Shown: positions 8,632 to 16,759 of the stretch, piece by piece
Position numbering within the stretch: position 1 is the first letter of the stretch
Layout: the number at the start of each line of letters is the position of its first letter
Assembly (NCBI GenBank): GCA_964291335.2
Contig: OZ219748.1
Location: forward strand, 806,001 to 870,000
From: G964291335 sp964291335
Lineage (GTDB): Bacteria; Chloroflexota; Dehalococcoidia; Lucifugimonadales; UBA3495
Direction of reading: 5' to 3'
Length of the DNA stretch: 64,000 bases
Made by a program: the position numbers and the translations under genes
Notes under the pieces: model-generated
What the model was told of the DNA's origin: nothing
What the model saw: only the letters and a program-made list of their open reading frames with translations
Database searches by the model: none

Positions 8632-9576
8632 ATGGCAGAAGTTTTCGGGTACGGCGACTTTCAGTACGCTTTTGTGGAAGACTGGCTCAAGCTGCCCGAC
8701 GGTATGCGGCTGCTGGAATGCCCTGGAGTGGTTTGCGATTCGGAAGACCGGGTCTTTATCCTGACTCGCGGCGAGCACCCCATAATGGTATTTGACCGGG
8801 ACGGCAATTTTCTGCGTTCCTTTGGCGAGGGTTTGTTCAGCAACCGCACTCACGGCCTTTACATCGCTCACGATGATTCCATTCTTGCCGCCGACGACGG
8901 TATCCATACCATTCAGAAATTCACTCCCAACGGCGAAAAGGTGATGGAAATCGGAGAGCGAAACCACCCGGCGCCCCGCTGGAGCGGCCAGCCCTTTAAC
9001 CGGCCTACTTCAGCGGCCATCCGGCCGGCCAGTGGCGACATTTACATTTCCGACGGGTATGGCAACTCCCGCATCCATTGCTACACCGGCGACGGCCAAT
9101 ACAAGTTCAGTTGGGGCGAGCCGGGCATTGACGCCGGTCAGTTCATCCGCCCGCATAACATCGCAGTGGACGCCGACGACCGGATTCTCGTGGTGGACCG
9201 GGAAGCCCACCGCGTGCAGGTCTTTGACCCGGAAGGCGGTTTTATTACTATGTGGAGCAATATTCACCGCCCCGACGCTATGGTGCTTTGGGAAAACCAT
9301 ATTTACATCGGCGAGTTGAACGGCATGGGGGGCGTGGATGACGCCCCGGGCCTGGGCCATCGGGTTACAATTTATGACCTGGCGGGCAACCGGGTGGGCT
9401 TGTTCGGAGACAAAGAGGAAGGCGAAGGGGCCGGCCAGTTCATCGCCCCCCACGGCATCGCCGTCGATTCCACTGGCGCCGTTTACGTGGCCGAGGTGTC
9501 CTATACTATCCGCGGCTCCCACATGGACCCGCCCCGGGAATTGCGCAGCTTCTCCAAATACCAACGGGTCAGATAA
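8632..9576 (+). CDS. NHL-repeat / SMP-30-like beta-propeller protein
   Basis: A 314-residue protein made of repeated six-bladed-propeller units: CDSEDRVFILTRGEHPIMVF, GDIYISDGYGNSRIHCY, RPHNIAVDADDRILVVDREA with HRVQVFDPEGGF, and IAPHGIAVDSTGAVYVAEVS. These are NHL repeats of the type found in peptidyl-alpha-hydroxyglycine alpha-amidating lyase-like and SMP-30 proteins. No signal peptide is present, so a cytoplasmic lactonase- or lyase-like role is possible but unproven. The start at 8632 has GGAGG nine bases upstream and was chosen over an upstream in-frame start at 8551 that lies in the truncated ORF. Confidence 0.88.
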   Translation: MAEVFGYGDFQYAFVEDWLKLPDGMRLLECPGVVCDSEDRVFILTRGEHPIMVFDRDGNFLRSFGEGLFSNRTHGLYIAHDDSILAADDGIHTIQKFTPNGEKVMEIGERNHPAPRWSGQPFNRPTSAAIRPASGDIYISDGYGNSRIHCYTGDGQYKFSWGEPGIDAGQFIRPHNIAVDADDRILVVDREAHRVQVFDPEGGFITMWSNIHRPDAMVLWENHIYIGELNGMGGVDDAPGLGHRVTIYDLAGNRVGLFGDKEEGEGAGQFIAPHGIAVDSTGAVYVAEVSYTIRGSHMDPPRELRSFSKYQRVR

Positions 9577-9743
9577 ATTAAAGACCGCCCGGAATCCCGC
9601 CGTTCAAGGGCAGAACTCAGGCGGTCTGACTCAGGATAAGGGCTACTGCCCGGATGCCGGAAAACTCTTCCGCCGCCGTTGCTGGCTGAACCGGTTAATG
9701 CACCCTTCGCGACGGCAGGGCTTGAGAGCGGAAGCAGGAGAAC

Positions 9744-10733
9744 ATGCCTAACCCTGATCTGGCAAGAATTGAACCGGTTGCCGACCTAAGAAGCGTCTGG
9801 CCCAGGGAAGCCCAGGACTTTACACTATGGCTGGCCGACAATATAGACCGGCTGGGCGAAATTCTGGGCATGGAACTGGATTTGCAGGAAACCGAGGCTT
9901 CGGTGGGTGGTTATTCCCTGGATATTCTGGCGGCCGACCTGAACACCGGCCGTCCGGTGGTCATTGAGAACCAATTGGAGACCACCAATCATACCCACTT
10001 GGGCCAGAGCCTGACGTATGCTGCCGGCTACGACGCCGCCGCCGTAGTTTGGGTCGCCAAGGAGTTTCGGGACGAACATCGGCAGGCCCTGGATTGGCTG
10101 AACCACTGCACTGACCAGAACACCCGGTTTTTCGGTGTGGTAATTGAATTGTGGCGCATCGATGAATCCCGGCCCGCGCCCCACTTCAGGGTAGTTGCCT
10201 ATCCTAACAATTGGAGCAAGGGAAACAGTGGCAGTAACCGTTCAAATCTCGAAACTTCTGAACGCGGGGAAAAATACCGGGAGTTCTTTCAGTCCATGAT
10301 CGACGTGCTCCGAGAGAAGCACAGATTTACCAATGCCAAAGAAGCGCAACCAAGAAACTATCGGCGTTTCAGCTCCGGGTTTCGTGGTATCCACTATGCT
10401 GCCAGTATTAGCCAAGGTAAGGTAGCCGTTCAACTCCATCTGGACCGTGAAGATATGGCATGGAATCAGGGTTTGCTGGCTCGCCTGGAACGATGCAAAG
10501 AGGGGCTGGAGTATCAAATTGGCAATGCCCTTGACTGGCAGCAGGTTGAGGGACGGCGAGCATGCCATATAAGCCTGTACCGGCCTGGCGCAATTGACGA
10601 TGACCCGGCAACTTTGCAGGAAACCCAGGAGTGGATGATTGAGCAGCTGCTGAAGTTCAAAGGGGTTTTCGGCCCTCATTTGGCTGAAATGGTTAATACG
10701 CCGGGCCAAATTGCCGGCGCAATACAGGAATAG
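9744..10733 (+). CDS. DUF4268 protein with nuclease-like N-terminal domain
   Basis: A 329-residue protein. The N-terminal half (residues 20-140) has the arrangement of a PD-(D/E)XK-type domain: GGYSLDILAADLNTGRPVVI followed by ENQLETTNHTHLGQSL, where the E-x-Q replaces the usual E-x-K. The C-terminal half (residues about 190-325) is the DUF4268 domain, with YREFFQSMIDVLREKHRF and YQIGNALDWQQVEGRRACHI. Members are widespread and often sit near defence genes, but activity has not been shown to my knowledge. It ends four bases before the next gene's start, with the last codons supplying that gene's ribosome-binding site. Confidence 0.82.
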   Translation: MPNPDLARIEPVADLRSVWPREAQDFTLWLADNIDRLGEILGMELDLQETEASVGGYSLDILAADLNTGRPVVIENQLETTNHTHLGQSLTYAAGYDAAAVVWVAKEFRDEHRQALDWLNHCTDQNTRFFGVVIELWRIDESRPAPHFRVVAYPNNWSKGNSGSNRSNLETSERGEKYREFFQSMIDVLREKHRFTNAKEAQPRNYRRFSSGFRGIHYAASISQGKVAVQLHLDREDMAWNQGLLARLERCKEGLEYQIGNALDWQQVEGRRACHISLYRPGAIDDDPATLQETQEWMIEQLLKFKGVFGPHLAEMVNTPGQIAGAIQE

Positions 10734-10737
10734 TATT

Positions 10738-11790
10738 TTGAGCGATACCACTGCCGCCAACTGGAACGATGTTTTCGAGGCTGTTGAAACCCTTTACGAT
10801 TTGGGTTGGACTGACGGCTTGCCGGCTTTGCCCCCTACCGAGGCGCGGGTAGCCGAGTTTCTGGCATATGCCGGGCGGGAGAGGGCCGAAGTGGTGGGCG
10901 AGGTGCCGGAGCGCCGGCGGGAAATTACCGTGGGGAAAGTAGCGGCCAACGCGGTAATGGCCGGCTGCCGCCCCGAATATATGCCGGTCGTGCTGGCAGC
11001 CGCCGAGGCTATGCTGACTCCGGAGTTTAACCTGGTTGGCCCATCCTCCAGCATGGGCGGCTCGGCAGTATTGACGATTGTCAACGGCCCGGCAGCCCAG
11101 CGGCTGGGCATCAATTCCCGCAACAACCTGTTCGGGCCGGGCAACCGCGCCAACGCCACCATCGGCCGGGCGGTCCGGCTCATCCTGATGAACGCCTGTG
11201 CCGCTATCCCGGGCCTCTTTGACCGCAGTGTAATCGGACACCCCGGCAAATATACCTACTGCATTGCTGAGGCGGAAGGCGAAACCCACTGGACGCCGCT
11301 GCACGTTGAGCGGGGGTTTGCCCCGGAGCAAAGCGCAGTAACCGTGTTTGCCGCTGAAAGCCCCCGCCAGGTACGCTCCGTTGGCCGGCCGGAGGCAATC
11401 CTCTATGCCGTTGCCGACACAGCCTCGTCCCTGGGCAGCTCTCTGGCCACCTCCGGTTCGGTAGGAGACCCGGCGCAGGGTATCCGTCAAGGCGAGATTG
11501 TGGTTACCATCGCCGGCAGCAGCGGGTTGTGGCGGGACTGGAGCAAGGCCGACGTGCGGCAATACCTGCACCAACAAATTCGACGGTCTCTGGGCGACTT
11601 TAAGCGGGCCCAGGTTTTTGCCGCCGACCTGGAACCGGGGGATGACGCAAGAATGCTGAACCTGATTGCAGCGCCGGAGGATATTCTGGTGGTGTTCGCC
11701 GGGGGCGAGGAGGCCAACATGTCCTCGGTGATTCCCAGCTGGGGGCCTAAAGTCGCTTCCGCTGCGGTAACCCGGGAAATCCGTCAGTAG
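10738..11790 (+). CDS. Conserved protein encoded with the UGSC selenoprotein
   Basis: A 350-residue protein I do not recognise at family level beyond its association. It begins at TTG 10738, chosen because AGGA lies eight bases upstream; an earlier in-frame TTG at 10711 would overlap the DUF4268 gene by 23 bases. Conserved-looking glycine-rich stretches are WTDGLPALPPTEARV, GPSSSMGGSAVLTIVNGP and SRNNLFGPGNRANATIGRAV, and there are two Cys near RLILMNACAAIPG and YTYCIAEAEGE. No signal peptide or membrane segment is evident. It is 49 bases upstream of the selenoprotein gene on the same strand, so the two probably act together, perhaps as subunits of one redox enzyme. Confidence 0.72.
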   Translation: MSDTTAANWNDVFEAVETLYDLGWTDGLPALPPTEARVAEFLAYAGRERAEVVGEVPERRREITVGKVAANAVMAGCRPEYMPVVLAAAEAMLTPEFNLVGPSSSMGGSAVLTIVNGPAAQRLGINSRNNLFGPGNRANATIGRAVRLILMNACAAIPGLFDRSVIGHPGKYTYCIAEAEGETHWTPLHVERGFAPEQSAVTVFAAESPRQVRSVGRPEAILYAVADTASSLGSSLATSGSVGDPAQGIRQGEIVVTIAGSSGLWRDWSKADVRQYLHQQIRRSLGDFKRAQVFAADLEPGDDARMLNLIAAPEDILVVFAGGEEANMSSVIPSWGPKVASAAVTREIRQ

Positions 11791-11839
11791 CGCCCGCTCG
11801 GAAATAATATTCATTGCCTAACGCGCCGGGAGAGAAATT

Positions 11840-12370
11840 ATGCCGGAATACGTCCTGGTTAACCCGACTACTGAACCAATAACGCCTCCTTTTGATGGTG
11901 CGCCGCGTTTGCCTACCCTGGCCGGCGCCCGCCTGGGCCTGATAGACGACAGTAAGCGCAATGCCGATGTGCTGCTGGAAGAACTGGCGGAAACGCTGCG
12001 CACCCGCTACGAAATTGCCGATGTTAAGTGGCACCGCAAGCCCAGCGCTTCCCGCCCGGCCGACCCGGCGGCTATCAAGGAACTGGCCCAGGCCTGCGAT
12101 GCGGTGGTTATTGCCATTGGCGATTGAGGCTCCTGTAGTGCGTGCAGTGTGCACGACGGGGTTCACGTAGAAAAGGCCGGCTTGCCTTCCGCCACCATTT
12201 GCACTGACCGGTTCATTCCTACGGCCAAAGGAATGGCTAAAATGTGGGGGGCCGAAGATTACCCTACCATCTTTACCGGGCATCCGATTGAAAATCTGAG
12301 CCGGGAGCAGCTGCGGGAGCGGGCCGAAGGGTTGGCCCGCCAGGTGGCGGCAATTCTGACCGGGGGATAG
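11840..12370 (+). CDS. UGSC family selenoprotein (in-frame UGA read as selenocysteine)
   Basis: The frame from ATG 11840 is open to TGA at 12125-12127 and continues in the same frame to TAG at 12370, giving 176 residues if the UGA encodes selenocysteine (residue 96). The junction reads VIAIGD-U-GSCSACSVHDG, exactly the U-G-S-C motif that names this family, followed by EKAGLPSATICTDRF and a helical C-terminus. Conservation-like sense on both sides of the UGA argues against a pseudogene. The U-G-x-C...EKAG segment resembles the selenocysteine region of GrdB in glycine/betaine reductases, suggesting selenol redox or reductive chemistry; this is inference. The start has GGAGAG upstream. A SECIS-like hairpin directly follows the UGA. 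Confidence 0.88.
12128..12161 (+). promoter_or_regulatory. Putative bacterial SECIS element inside the UGSC selenoprotein gene
   Basis: Immediately after the UGA, TCCTGT (12131-12136) pairs with ACGGGG (12156-12161), and above a four-base bulge CGTGC (12141-12145) pairs perfectly with GCACG (12151-12155), closing the five-base loop AGTGT. The upper stem starts 13 bases after the UGA and the loop carries GT, close to the geometry known for SelB-binding hairpins such as that of fdhF (11-base spacing, GU in the loop). Seen by hand folding only. Confidence 0.65.
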
Positions 12371-12598
12371 TTGCCTGTTGCCCCCGGCAGGCTGGGGCAG
12401 TATTGCTGCTGACCAGCAACGCACTCTGTGAAGCCGAACAGCAGCTGTCCATAACGACTATAGCCGGCAACCTTGGCCGGCCTTGCCCTGAAACGGGTAT
12501 ATGCCCACCGAACCGGCGGCGTCAGGTTCAGGCCGGCGGCGGGAACCGGTTGCCGGGCGCCTCGCCTGAAGCGGCAGCGTCAGCCGCTGAAGCGGTCT

Positions 12599-12781
12599 TC
12601 AGCTGCGCATATCGGGCGGCAGCAAGTTGGGGATTCCGTCAGTAATCGGATAAGTTTCGGGACATTGGCGGCACCCGAGGGAGCCCTCGGCCACCTCTTC
12701 CTCTTCCTCAACATCCACCTTTAGTTCCAGTCCGCCTTTGCACACCGGGCAGGCCAGTACTTCCATAAGTTCCCGCTTCAA
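12599..12781 (-). CDS. Trm112 family small zinc-ribbon-like protein
   Basis: A 60-residue protein starting MKRELMEVLACPVCKGGLEL, with an acidic insert (VEEEEEVAE), then LGCRQCPETYPITDGIPNLL. The two CxxC pairs (C11/C14 and C37/C40) and the YPITDGIPNLLP ending are diagnostic of Trm112/YcaR proteins, which bind and stabilise methyltransferases in eukaryotes and archaea; the bacterial role is less clear. It lies 30 bases downstream of the CopD-like gene on the same strand and could share its transcript. Confidence 0.88.
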   Translation of the reverse strand: MKRELMEVLACPVCKGGLELKVDVEEEEEVAEGSLGCRQCPETYPITDGIPNLLPPDMRS

Positions 12782-12811
12782 GCTTCCTCTCTTTCCCGGC
12801 AGAAACTGCGC

Positions 12812-13294
12812 CTAACCGGCAACGCCGGCTTCAAACAAAAGGGCTAACAGGTCTGCCAGTCCAAAAACCGCCACCCCGACCAGCAGCAGCGCGGTAGGGC
12901 TGGTCAAGGCCGCCCGTATCTGACGCCGCCGGCCAGCTGTACGGCCCGGTTCCCCGGTGGCGCCGCCGCGCCGGGCAAACCGGACTACGGCGAACATATA
13001 CAACGCCAGAGCAATTTTCAGGGCCAGTACCGCCATATACGCCGTGGTAATCCGGTCGGTGGTCAAGCGGCTGGCGGTCAATATGGCTCCGGTTACTACC
13101 AGCACAATTATGGCCGTGTTGACCAGACCGCGAAACTCTTCGCCGATGGAACGTCTGACTTCTGACGGAGGGTCGGTTCGGTGAAACGCCGGACGCAGCA
13201 CCAGCAAGTAGAAGATTCCGCCGCCTACCCACGCCACAGCTCCCAAAGCATGGCACCAGCGAATAGCCAACAACAGGAAATCAACAACAGTCAT
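12812..13294 (-). CDS. CopD-like four-helix membrane protein
   Basis: A 160-residue integral membrane protein with four hydrophobic segments (about residues 10-32, 58-78, 87-107, 132-155). The first contains RWCHALGAVAWVGGGIFYLL, and the second to third HxG/W-like positions resemble the CopD/YcnJ-type copper-resistance and DUF2269 membrane modules. Histidine H15 could bind a metal or haem. A copper role is only suggested by this resemblance; no copper chaperone or CopC gene is nearby. An RRGG-type basic loop (residues 105-130) separates helices three and four. Confidence 0.65.
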   Translation of the reverse strand: MTVVDFLLLAIRWCHALGAVAWVGGGIFYLLVLRPAFHRTDPPSEVRRSIGEEFRGLVNTAIIVLVVTGAILTASRLTTDRITTAYMAVLALKIALALYMFAVVRFARRGGATGEPGRTAGRRRQIRAALTSPTALLLVGVAVFGLADLLALLFEAGVAG

Positions 13295-13348
13295 AAACCC
13301 GGCAATTACCCCGGCTGCGCTTCAAGGCTCGGCGGCAACGAAGACATT

Positions 13349-13458
13349 CTATTCGCGTCCGGGCTGCCGGTCAATTCAGGGATGCAGCGTCAACAAGGGG
13401 GATAGCGGCAATGCCCAACACCTATTCGCGTCCGGGCTGCCGGTCAATTCAGGGATGC
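13349..13458. repeat. Intergenic 37-bp direct repeat (two copies, 36-bp gap)
   Basis: The same 37 bases occur at 13349-13385 and 13422-13458, without mismatch, each beginning CTATTCGCGTCCGG and ending TTCAGGGATGC. The gap is 36 bases and unrelated. The pair occupies most of the 321-base space between the CopD-like gene and the SDR gene, which contains no other feature I can support. The repeat is not palindromic and there are no cas genes. Confidence 0.9.
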
Positions 13459-13615
13459 TCCTCGTCAGCTTGCTTTCTGCCGGCGTCGCCGGAGCCGGCA
13501 CAGCTTTGCAATTCCGGCCCCGCTCAATGCCGGTGGTTGACGGAACGATTCAGCGCATTACAATCCCTTCATGGACTGAGCGACCGGTCTCAAATAATAG
13601 CAAAGGGGGCGGAAT

Positions 13616-14365
13616 ATGCGGCTGGAAGGCAAAGTGGCGCTGATTAGCGGCGGGTCTCGCGGCCAGGGGGCTGCGGAAGCCAGGCTTTTCGCCAGGGAAG
13701 GGGCCAGGGTAGTAATCGCCGATGTGCTGGAAGACCTGGGCCGCCAGGTGGAGGCGGAGATAAACGAGAGCGGCGGGGAATGTCTGTTCCTTAGGCTGGA
13801 CGTTACCAGCGAGGCCAATTGGCAGGAAGTGGTAGCGGCTACAGTGGAACGCTTCGGCAAGCTGGATGTGCTGGTGAACAACGCCGGGATTTACCGCACG
13901 GAACGAGTGGAGGAGACTACCGAGGAGCTGTGGGACCAGCTTATGGACGTTAACGGAAAGGGCGTATTCCTGGGCGTCAAGTGCGCCATTCCTGAAATGC
14001 GGCGAGCCGGCGGCGGCTCCATTATCAACATTTCCTCGGTTGCCGGTCTGGTAGGCAGCCAAATGTCGGCAGCATACGGCTCAGCCAAGGGCGCAGTGCG
14101 GATATTGACTAAAGCGACCGCCATACAATACGCCCAGGATGGCATTCGGGCCAACTCGATTCACCCCGGAACTATTGAGACGCCCATGACGGAGAGCCTG
14201 CTGGCCGATGATGCGCAGTACCGGGAGCGGCTGGGTCGCACCCCGCTGGGCCGCATCGGAACGCCCGAGGACGTAGCCTATGGGGCTTTGTACCTGGCCT
14301 CCGATGAGTCCTCTTTTGTAACCGGCAGCGAGCTGGTAATCGACGGAGGCCGCACGGCAATGTAG
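13616..14365 (+). CDS. SDR family NAD(P)-dependent oxidoreductase
   Basis: A 249-residue classical short-chain dehydrogenase. The cofactor motif is SGGSRGQG at residues 11-18, followed by D36 after the second strand (favouring NAD), NNAG at 88-91, and the catalytic S140/S141, Y154 and K158 (AAYGSAKGA). The C-terminus FVTGSELVIDGGRTAM is typical of glucose-1-dehydrogenase- and cyclopentanol-dehydrogenase-like enzymes. Substrate unknown. A GGGGGCGG sequence six bases before the ATG is the likely ribosome-binding site. It is convergent with the gamma-glutamyltransferase gene. Confidence 0.92.
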   Translation: MRLEGKVALISGGSRGQGAAEARLFAREGARVVIADVLEDLGRQVEAEINESGGECLFLRLDVTSEANWQEVVAATVERFGKLDVLVNNAGIYRTERVEETTEELWDQLMDVNGKGVFLGVKCAIPEMRRAGGGSIINISSVAGLVGSQMSAAYGSAKGAVRILTKATAIQYAQDGIRANSIHPGTIETPMTESLLADDAQYRERLGRTPLGRIGTPEDVAYGALYLASDESSFVTGSELVIDGGRTAM

Positions 14366-14430
14366 TTCAGTAAACCGCCGGCTGCGCCGGGGCGTTACGC
14401 TGTCCGCAGCGCCACCGCAGCGCCACCGAT

Positions 14431-14466
14431 TGAATGGGGGCAGTACCTCGTAACTGCCCCCATTCA
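14431..14466. terminator. Perfect hairpin between convergent genes (bidirectional terminator candidate)
   Basis: TGAATGGGGGCAGT (14431-14444) pairs perfectly with ACTGCCCCCATTCA (14453-14466) around an eight-base loop. It lies between the SDR stop (14365) and the gamma-glutamyltransferase stop (14500). There is no long T run on either side, so factor-assisted termination or mRNA end protection is possible. Confidence 0.55.
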
Positions 14467-14499
14467 CCGGCCGGTTGGCTGCAATTGCGCCAGGCGGAA

Positions 14500-16263
14500 C
14501 TACCGCCCCACAGCGTAGTTATCCCGCCGCAGGTCTGCGCCGGCCTCCATAGTATCTCGTTCCCGGTTGATGGCAACAGCGCACAGGGCGCCCATGCGCG
14601 GCGTCCAGTCATCCCAGACAGCCACCTTGTGGCCGCGCCGCGCCAACTCTTTAACGGTAGCCGGGTCAATGCGGCCTTCCGCCGACATCGCCGCCGGCGC
14701 ATAGCCGTGGGGAAAACCGGAATCCGGGAAGCTCCAGGTAGCCACCCGTGGGGCTTCAATAGCCTGCTGGACATCCATGCCAAACTCAACCACATTCAGA
14801 AAAAACTGGGTCATGGATTGGCACTGGACATCGCCGCCCGGCGTGCCAAAGGGCATCCACAACTTGCCGTCCCGGAAGGCCATGGCCGGGTTGGGTGTCA
14901 GCCGGGGGCGCTTCCCCGGAGCCAGGCAAGCCGGGTGCTTCGGCTCCAGCCAGGTCTGGTAGCCTCGGGTGGACAGGGCAAAACCCAGGCCCGGGACAAT
15001 CGCCGCCGAAGCTATGCCGTCACTGGGGGTAGCGGAAAAGCCATTGCCCCAACGGTCAACCACACAAATATAGCTGGTATCCGGTTCGGCAGCGGCGGCA
15101 GCCGGCTCCGGCCGCCCCGGTTCCTTGCCGCCGCCGCCGCTGCGATAGCCGCCCTGGTAAGGCCACGGATCGCCCGCCCGGGGCATATCCGGGCAGGCCT
15201 GCCGGGAATCGATACAACCGCGGCGAGACGCCGCATAGTCCGGGTTCAGCAGGCCGGCCATGGGTACGTTTACAAAGTCCGGGTCGCCATAGTAGGCATG
15301 GCGGTCGGAAAAAGCCAGCTTCAACGCTTCGATAATGGTATGCAAGTAGTCGGGGCTGTTATGGCCCATGCCCTGAAGGTCAAAACCGCGCAAGGTTCCC
15401 AGAGCCTGCAAAGTGGTGGGGCCCTGGCACCAGGGGCCGCAGGTTACCACTTCGATGCCCTTATAGTCGATGGAAAAGGGCGGTTCTGCCCTGGCTTCAA
15501 ACGCAGCCAGGTCTGCCAGGGACAGCAACCCGCCCTGGTCTCGGTTGAAAGCTACCATTTCCTCCGCTATTTCGCCCCGATAGAACAAATCGCGGGCTGC
15601 TTGCAGCCCATCCTCGCGGGCGCCGGCAGCCGCCTGTTCGGCCGCTATCAAGCGTCGGAAGGTGCGCGCCAGGTCCCGCTGCACGGCCACCTGACCAGAC
15701 TGAAGGGCTTGACCGCCCGGGAAAAATATTTCCCGGGTAGTGTCCCAATGAGCAGAGTCGCGGCGGCCATTGGCGAACTTTTCCGCTTCCCGCACTAAAG
15801 CCCGGTGCAGCGAATCCGGAATGGGAAAGCCGCCTTCGGCCAATTCCACCGCCGGCGCAGCCACCTGGGCAAAGGTCATGGCGCCGTACCCCTGCAAGGC
15901 TGCGAGCCAGGCATCGGCAGCTGCCGGCGTTACGGTGCGCAGAACCCCGACCGGCAGCTGTCCGCCATGATTGCGATTGAAGTAGTCAACGCTGGCCGCC
16001 CCAGGCCACCGACCCAGCCCGCTGATAGTAGTCGTCTCGGCTCGCTGCGCATCGTGAATCATAATCGGGGCGACGCCGCCGAAGCTGGTGTATTGGGGCA
16101 AAACGACGTTAAGCGCCAGGCCGGCGGCAACCCCGGCATCCGCAGCATTCCCGCCCTGCTCCAGAATCCGGTATGCTGCGGCGGTCGCCAGGTAATGGCC
16201 GGTAGCTGCCATGTGGGTTTTTCCGGCGATAAGGGGCCGATATGTTCTGAGACCTGAAGCCAT
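14500..16263 (-). CDS. Gamma-glutamyltransferase family protein (Ntn hydrolase)
   Basis: A 587-residue member of the GGT family. The proenzyme cleavage site and N-terminal nucleophile is T396 in AEPDTSYICVVDRWGNGFSA, giving large (about 395) and small (about 190) chains after autoprocessing. Supporting segments are ILEQGGNAADAGVAAGLALN and TPGGDVQCQSMTQF. Family members move or hydrolyse gamma-glutamyl groups, mainly of glutathione. No signal peptide is seen, unlike periplasmic GGTs, so this copy is probably cytoplasmic and may act on a different amide. GGAGG precedes the ATG at 16263. A short alanine-rich stretch (residues 387-394) lies just before the cleavage site. Confidence 0.9.
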   Translation of the reverse strand: MASGLRTYRPLIAGKTHMAATGHYLATAAAYRILEQGGNAADAGVAAGLALNVVLPQYTSFGGVAPIMIHDAQRAETTTISGLGRWPGAASVDYFNRNHGGQLPVGVLRTVTPAAADAWLAALQGYGAMTFAQVAAPAVELAEGGFPIPDSLHRALVREAEKFANGRRDSAHWDTTREIFFPGGQALQSGQVAVQRDLARTFRRLIAAEQAAAGAREDGLQAARDLFYRGEIAEEMVAFNRDQGGLLSLADLAAFEARAEPPFSIDYKGIEVVTCGPWCQGPTTLQALGTLRGFDLQGMGHNSPDYLHTIIEALKLAFSDRHAYYGDPDFVNVPMAGLLNPDYAASRRGCIDSRQACPDMPRAGDPWPYQGGYRSGGGGKEPGRPEPAAAAAEPDTSYICVVDRWGNGFSATPSDGIASAAIVPGLGFALSTRGYQTWLEPKHPACLAPGKRPRLTPNPAMAFRDGKLWMPFGTPGGDVQCQSMTQFFLNVVEFGMDVQQAIEAPRVATWSFPDSGFPHGYAPAAMSAEGRIDPATVKELARRGHKVAVWDDWTPRMGALCAVAINRERDTMEAGADLRRDNYAVGR

Positions 16264-16759
16264 TGGGAGCCTCCACTGATTCCTTGCTTGATTCCGGGTG
16301 TATCAACCGATAACCGGGCTGCGCTAAAACTGCTGCCCCTCTCTCGTAGGGCGGGCAATCGTTGATGGCAGTATCAACCGATAACCGGGCTGCGCTAAAA
16401 CTGCTGCATCGCGGGAATGGAATGCTGGCAAAAGTCCCGGCCACGGACAGAAACTGCCAAAGGGGATGATGAGCAAGTATAAAGCGCCGGCTTCCGGGAA
16501 GCAAAGCGACTTCCGGAATTACCAGATACTGCCGCGAACAGTCTGCCGGGTCAACCGGGGCGGCGCCCCCTCCCGGTCAGCCGCCATTTCTGTTGGCCCA
16601 AGGTCCGGCGGGGCTTAAACCGGTCAAATCTGGTATATTCATCATTGCGGCCCTTGCTGTGGAGCCAGTGGGCAACGAAACGCCCGCCTCCGGTAAACCC
16701 TGCCGATTGTATCCAGTAATTTGAGGCAAAAGCGAAGAAACCCATGCTGGAAGAAAACC
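16264..16759. other. Intergenic region containing a direct repeat, no gene recognised
   Basis: About 500 bases upstream of the gamma-glutamyltransferase gene. Its first part contains the 37-bp direct repeat; the remainder shows no ORF with credible codon use and no clear RNA gene. Confidence 0.5.
16300..16407. repeat. Intergenic 37-bp direct repeat (two copies, 34-bp gap)
   Basis: Identical 37-base copies lie at 16300-16336 and 16371-16407, each beginning GTATCAACCGATAACC and ending AAAACTGCTGC. The gap of 34 bases is unrelated. The sequence differs from the pair at 13349, but the unit size and spacing are nearly the same. Confidence 0.9.

Noticed and set aside
11840..12127. Selenoprotein gene read as two broken pseudogene pieces
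   Set aside because: Frame, motif and hairpin all support UGA recoding, and no other lesion is present.
14434..15798. Long plus-strand open frame opposite the gamma-glutamyltransferase gene
   Set aside because: Antisense shadow; the minus-strand protein has a complete catalytic motif.
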